From positions 1 to 44,212 of the forward strand of contig CALKXH010000037.1 of NCBI GenBank assembly GCA_938005675.1: DNA of 44,212 bases, written 5' to 3'. The notes under the pieces are model-generated. The model worked only from the letters and a program-made list of their open reading frames with translations. It did not search any database and had not been told where the DNA came from. Made by a program: the position numbers and the translations under genes. Shown piece after piece: positions 40,567-44,212 of this stretch (its first letter is position 1; every line of letters starts with the position of its first letter). This stretch comes from an uncultured Anaerolineae bacterium (GTDB lineage: Bacteria > Chloroflexota > Anaerolineae > Aggregatilineales > UBA2796).

Positions 40567-40761
40567 TTGCTGTTATTGGGCGGAACCCAACCTTGTGTGA
40601 CAAGGCAATGGCTTCCGAATTGAGATTGGGTCACCCTTGGTGGAGCCATCCCGCCTGCGTTGCAGCCTTGCGTGGTGGCTCGCCATTTTGGTTGGAGGCT
40701 GGGCAGCCACGCGGGTATGCCCAGCGCGCGCCCGAAAGAACGATGAGCTACGGAGTGCTTC
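40567..40761 (+). ncRNA. Structured leader of the rpsL operon
   Basis: The leader can form a row of hairpins: TTGGG/CCCAA (40576-40590), CCTTGT/ACAAGG (40591-40605), a longer arm 40608-40616 with 40642-40649, and GCTGGGCA/TGCCCAGC (40698-40705 with 40718-40725). No credible gene is present. Ribosomal-protein operons often have leaders bound by their own product (S7 or S12 would be the candidates), but I do not recognise a known class here. Confidence 0.55.
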
Positions 40762-41211
40762 ATGCCGACGATTAATCAGCTTGTGCGGAAAGGACGCCGC
40801 CCCAAAAAGGGCAAGAGCAAGTCCCCCGCCCTACAGTATACCTTCAACTCGTACAGCCAGACGCGCACGCGCCAGCCGAAGGGCTCGCCCCAGAAGCGCG
40901 GCGTTTGCACGGTCGTGCGCACCATGACGCCCAAAAAACCCAACTCCGCCTTGCGCAAGATCGCGCGTGTGCGGCTCACCAACCAAATCGAGGTGACCGC
41001 CTACATCCCGGGCGAGGGGCACGGCTTGCAGGAACACAGCGTGGTCATGATTCGCGGCGGGCGCGTCAAAGACCTGCCCGGCGTGCGCTACCACATTGTG
41101 CGCGGCAAGCTCGATTGCGACGGCGTGAAGAATCGCCAGCAAGGGCGCAGCAAATACGGCGCGAAGCGTCCCAAGAAAGGCGCCGCTGCCGCTCCCGCCA
41201 AGAAGAAGTGA
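40762..41211 (+). CDS. rpsL: 30S ribosomal protein S12
   Basis: S12 sits at the decoding centre of the small subunit. The 149-residue protein shows [43 protein letters not shown] with the lysine hit by streptomycin resistance, [33 protein letters not shown] and [13 protein letters not shown] 14-residue longer stretch ([16 protein letters not shown]) precedes the QKRG motif compared with E. coli, and the C-terminus is Ala/Lys-rich. It is the first gene of the str operon; CGGAG lies 6 bases before the ATG. Confidence 0.98.
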   Translation: MPTINQLVRKGRRPKKGKSKSPALQYTFNSYSQTRTRQPKGSPQKRGVCTVVRTMTPKKPNSALRKIARVRLTNQIEVTAYIPGEGHGLQEHSVVMIRGGRVKDLPGVRYHIVRGKLDCDGVKNRQQGRSKYGAKRPKKGAAAAPAKKK

Positions 41212-41223
41212 GAGGAGTGCCTG

Positions 41224-41694
41224 ATGCCCCGACGCTATAGACCCCAACGCCGCGTGATCCCGCCGGATATCCGCTACAACAGCGTGCTGGTCGGGATGTT
41301 CATCAATCGGATGATGTACAACGGCAAGAAAAGCACCGCCCGCCGCCTCTTCTACCAAGCTATGGACTTGGTAAGCGAGCGCACCAAGCGCGAGCCGCTG
41401 GAAGTGCTGGAGAGCGCCTTGCGCAACGTCACGCCCACGGTCGAGGTCAAGCCCAAGCGCGTGGGCGGCTCGACCTACCAAGTGCCGATGGACGTCGATA
41501 AGGAGCGCGGCGAGTCGCTCGCCATGCGCTGGATTCTGAACGCCGCCCGCGCGCGCAGTGGGCGCAGCATGGCGGAAAAATTGGCAGCCGAAGTCGTAGA
41601 CGCCTTCAACAATACCGGCGCCGCCGTCAAGAAGAAGGAAGAAACTCACCGCATGGCGGAAGCCAACCGAGCTTTCTCGCACTACCGCTGGTGA
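41224..41694 (+). CDS. rpsG: 30S ribosomal protein S7
   Basis: S7 starts assembly of the 30S head by binding 16S rRNA. The 156-residue protein has MPRRYRPQRRVIPPDIRYN, VGMFINRMMYNGKKSTARR, the ALRNVTPTVEVKPKRVGGSTYQ segment (quoted in part as NVTPTVEVKPKRVGG), the RWILNAARAR segment and the end KKKEETHRMAEANRAFSHYRW. It follows rpsL after 12 bases with AGAGGAG upstream. The length is the normal one for bacteria. Confidence 0.98.
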   Translation: MPRRYRPQRRVIPPDIRYNSVLVGMFINRMMYNGKKSTARRLFYQAMDLVSERTKREPLEVLESALRNVTPTVEVKPKRVGGSTYQVPMDVDKERGESLAMRWILNAARARSGRSMAEKLAAEVVDAFNNTGAAVKKKEETHRMAEANRAFSHYRW

Positions 41695-41739
41695 GCCGCG
41701 CATCGCAAGCAGGATTAATCAGGAGAAGCCTTCTAAGCC

Positions 41740-43842
41740 ATGGGGAAGAACCAACGATTTGGCGCCTACGACCTGAGCAAGGTTCGCAATATCGGCATCA
41801 TCGCTCACATCGACGCTGGCAAAACCACCACCACCGAGCGCATCCTCTACTACACCGGCATGGTGCATCGCGTCGGCGAGGTGCATGATGGCGCCGCCAC
41901 CACCGACTACATGGATCAAGAGCGCGAGCGCGGCATCACCATCACGGCGGCGGCGGTCACCTCTAGCTGGCTGGGGCACCAGATCAACTTGATCGATACG
42001 CCCGGTCACATCGACTTCACCGCCGAAGTGCAGCGCTCCCTGCGCGTGCTGGACGGCGGCGTGGTCGTCTTCGACGGCGTGGCGGGCGTCGAGCCACAAT
42101 CCGAGACGGTCTGGCGGCAAGCCGATAAGTACGGCGTGCCGCGCATCTGCTTCATCAACAAGATGGATCGCACCGGCGCCAATTTCCAGCGCTGCGTGGA
42201 CATGATCGTCGATCGCTTGGGCGGCAAGCCGGTCGTGCTGTACTTCCCCTACGGCGAGGGCGAGCGCTTCGCCGGCTTGGTGGACGTGCTGAACCTGAAA
42301 CTGATCACTTACGGCAACGATCTCGGCACGGATATTCAAGTCCACGAGCTGCCCGCCGACGTGCGCGAACAGGCAGTCGCCATCCGCGCCGAGACGGTCG
42401 AGGCAATCGTCGAGACCGACGAGCCGCTCATGGAGCGCTACCTGATGGAAGAGCCGATCAGCGTTGAGGAGCTGATGCCCGCCCTGCGCCGCGCTACCAT
42501 CGCTGGCAAGTGCCACCCGATCCTGTGCGGCTCCGCCCTGAAGAACAAGGGCGTGCAGCTGCTCTTGGATGCGATCGTCAACTACTTGCCCTCGCCGCTG
42601 GATATCCCGCCCGTGCGCGGCACGAATCCTAACACCGGCGAGGAGATCGTCCGCCACGCCAGCGATAGCGAGCCCTTGGCAGCGCTGGTCTTCAAAATCA
42701 TCACCGACCCCTACGTCGGGCGCTTGGCGTTCTTCCGCGTCTACTCCGGCGTGGTGCGCAGCGGCATGACCCTGCTCAACAGCACCAAAGGCAAGCGCGA
42801 GCGCGTCGGGCGCATGGTGCGCATGTTCGCCGATAAGCGCGATGACATCGACGAGGTGCGCGCCGGCGATATCGCCGCCATCCTCGGCTTGAAGGACACT
42901 TTCACCGGCGAGACGCTCACCGATCCAGATAACCCAATTGTGCTGGAGAAGATCAGCTTCCCGGAGCCGGTCATCAACGTCGCCATCGAGCCGAAGACCA
43001 AAGCCGATCAGGACAAGATGGGCGAGGCGCTGCGCAAATTGGCGGAAGAAGACCCGACCTTCCACGTCCGCTCGGACGAGGCGCTCGGTCAGACCCTCAT
43101 CTACGGCATGGGCGAGCTGCACTTGGAGGTGCTGGTGGAACGGATGCGCCGCGAACACGGCGTCGATGCGGTGGTTGGGCGTCCGCGCGTTGCCTACCGC
43201 GAGACGATCACGCGCCCGGTGCGCGTCGATGAGACCTTCAAACGCCAATCGGGCGGCAAGGGGCAGTACGCCCGCGTGGTGATCGAGGTCGAGCCGCTGC
43301 CGGAAGATAGCACCGAGACCTTCCAGTTCGTCGATGAGATTCGGGCAGGCGCCATCCCGCGCGAGTTCATCAAGCCGACCGAAGAGGGCATCCGCGAGGC
43401 AATGCAAGGCGGCGTGATCGCCGGCTATCCGGTCGTCGGGCTGAAGGTGCGCCTCGTCGATGGCGCCTTCCACGAGGTCGACTCGTCCGAGATGGCGTTC
43501 CATATCGCCGGCTCGATGGCGCTCAAGGAAGCCGTCCAACGCGGCAGCCCGGTCATCCTCGAGCCGATGATGCGCGTGGAGGTCGTCGTGCCGGACGACT
43601 ACACCGGCGCGGTGGTGGGCAATCTCTCGGCGCGGCGCGCCCTGATCGAGGGCATGGAGCCGCGCGCCGGCGGCTCGTCGTCCATCCGCGCCATCGTGCC
43701 GCTGGGCGAGATGTTCGGCTATGCCACCGACCTGCGCAATATGTCGCAAGGGCGTGGCTCGTTCACGATGGAATTCTACAAGTACAATCCTGCGCCAACC
43801 AACATCGCTGAAGAAGTGATCAAAGGGCGCGTTGCGAAGTAA
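41740..43842 (+). CDS. fusA: Elongation factor G
   Basis: EF-G drives translocation of the ribosome using GTP. The 700-residue protein has G1 [15 protein letters not shown], the switch region [14 protein letters not shown]3 DTPGHIDF, G4 NKMDR, domain II ([14 protein letters not shown]), domain IV ([11 protein letters not shown] and [15 protein letters not shown]) and domain V ([16 protein letters not shown]). It begins 45 bases after rpsG with CAGGAGAAG upstream. Length and order are standard, and the neighbours confirm the str operon. Confidence 0.98.
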   Translation: MGKNQRFGAYDLSKVRNIGIIAHIDAGKTTTTERILYYTGMVHRVGEVHDGAATTDYMDQERERGITITAAAVTSSWLGHQINLIDTPGHIDFTAEVQRSLRVLDGGVVVFDGVAGVEPQSETVWRQADKYGVPRICFINKMDRTGANFQRCVDMIVDRLGGKPVVLYFPYGEGERFAGLVDVLNLKLITYGNDLGTDIQVHELPADVREQAVAIRAETVEAIVETDEPLMERYLMEEPISVEELMPALRRATIAGKCHPILCGSALKNKGVQLLLDAIVNYLPSPLDIPPVRGTNPNTGEEIVRHASDSEPLAALVFKIITDPYVGRLAFFRVYSGVVRSGMTLLNSTKGKRERVGRMVRMFADKRDDIDEVRAGDIAAILGLKDTFTGETLTDPDNPIVLEKISFPEPVINVAIEPKTKADQDKMGEALRKLAEEDPTFHVRSDEALGQTLIYGMGELHLEVLVERMRREHGVDAVVGRPRVAYRETITRPVRVDETFKRQSGGKGQYARVVIEVEPLPEDSTETFQFVDEIRAGAIPREFIKPTEEGIREAMQGGVIAGYPVVGLKVRLVDGAFHEVDSSEMAFHIAGSMALKEAVQRGSPVILEPMMRVEVVVPDDYTGAVVGNLSARRALIEGMEPRAGGSSSIRAIVPLGEMFGYATDLRNMSQGRGSFTMEFYKYNPAPTNIAEEVIKGRVAK

Positions 43843-43873
43843 GTTCACATACTAACTACGGAGATATGCAGCC

Positions 43874-44212
43874 ATGGCTAAGACCAAGTTCGAGCGCACC
43901 AAACCCCATTGCAACATCGGCACCATCGGTCACGTCGATCACGGCAAGACCTCACTGACCGCCGCCATCACCAAAGTGCTGTCGTTGCAAAAATTGGCGG
44001 ACTACCGCGCCTACGACCAAATCGATAACGCGCCCGAAGAAAAAGCGCGCGGCATCACCATCAACATCGCTCACGTCGAGTACGAGACGCGCAAGCGCCA
44101 CTACGCCCACGTCGATTGCCCCGGTCACCGCGACTACATCAAGAACATGATCACCGGCGCGGCGCAGATGGACGGCGCCATCCTCGTGGTCAGCGCCCCC
44201 GACGGTCCGATG
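43874..44212 (+). CDS. tuf: Elongation factor Tu, N-terminal part (runs off the window)
   Basis: EF-Tu brings aminoacyl-tRNA to the ribosome. The 113 residues visible cover most of the GTPase domain: [21 protein letters not shown]1 [10 protein letters not shown], the switch I end [10 protein letters not shown] and G3 [20 protein letters not shown]. The reading frame is open to the last base of the window (ending DGPM). Where nearly all bacterial EF-Tu have PGHAD, this one has PGHRD. The gene follows fusA after 31 bases with GGAG upstream. Confidence 0.97.
   Translation, partial: MAKTKFERTKPHCNIGTIGHVDHGKTSLTAAITKVLSLQKLADYRAYDQIDNAPEEKARGITINIAHVEYETRKRHYAHVDCPGHRDYIKNMITGAAQMDGAILVVSAPDGPM

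Noticed and set aside
40593-40775. 60-codon frame in the rpsL leader
   Set aside because: It has no ribosome site, lies in hairpin arms and runs into rpsL in another frame.
41719-43848. 709-codon open frame on the minus strand
   Set aside because: It mirrors fusA; the composition is that of a codon-bias shadow.

Overview
The window looks like a gene-dense, high-GC chromosome segment from a member of the Chloroflexota (Anaerolineae-like). This placement is inferred from protein character: a DUF3417-type glycogen phosphorylase, secreted proteins with Thr/Pro-rich linkers, an extended polar amino acid permease, kaiBC outside Cyanobacteria, and an rpsL-rpsG-fusA-tuf operon. No rRNA, tRNA, CRISPR array, phage gene or insertion sequence was found. 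Intergenic gaps are short, several genes overlap, and -35/-10 promoters can be read in many gaps.

Layout. 1-1113: a divergent promoter region, then an SmtB-like zinc-sensing ArsR repressor and a histidine-rich metal-binding protein. 1110-9250: a disaccharide uptake and phosphorolysis locus. It has a CUT1 ABC transporter (binding protein, two permeases and a DUF624 protein, but no ATPase), beta-phosphoglucomutase, a LacI regulator with two tandem HTH domains, and a GH65 phosphorylase. Near-identical AAACGTTT-core palindromes lie just after the -10 boxes of both the transporter and lacI promoters. 9345-13712: a membrane-anchored GH5-like hydrolase, a zf-TFIIB protein, a small SpoIIAA-like protein, a site-2 protease and a hotdog thioesterase.

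13750-19780 is the most interesting part: a minus-strand operon of a PAS protein, kaiB, kaiC and a large PAS/GAF histidine kinase. The PAS protein ends in a helical domain resembling the KaiA C-terminal/RsbU N-terminal fold. The kinase begins with a receiver-like domain lacking the phosphorylation residues. Together they look like a complete clock-like module: a possible KaiA substitute, KaiB, KaiC with both CII phosphosites, and a CikA/SasA-like output kinase.

19860-33839: M3 oligopeptidase, a secreted PPC-domain protein, tRNA-guanine transglycosylase, a phosphate-binding-like lipoprotein, a polar amino acid ABC permease and ATPase (the permease carries a triplicated, Cys-paired extracytoplasmic insert), a two-component system in an operon with a secreted beta-propeller protein, and a membrane-anchored ATPase with a Thr/Pro tail. 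33929-40417: NERD-like membrane protein, alpha-glucan phosphorylase, metallophosphatase, a mini binding-protein-like membrane protein, an MFS transporter and a DUF4342 protein. 40532-44212: the str operon behind a strong promoter and a long, hairpin-rich leader; tuf runs off the window end.

Family calls rest on motifs read by eye and remembered family knowledge. No database search was run.
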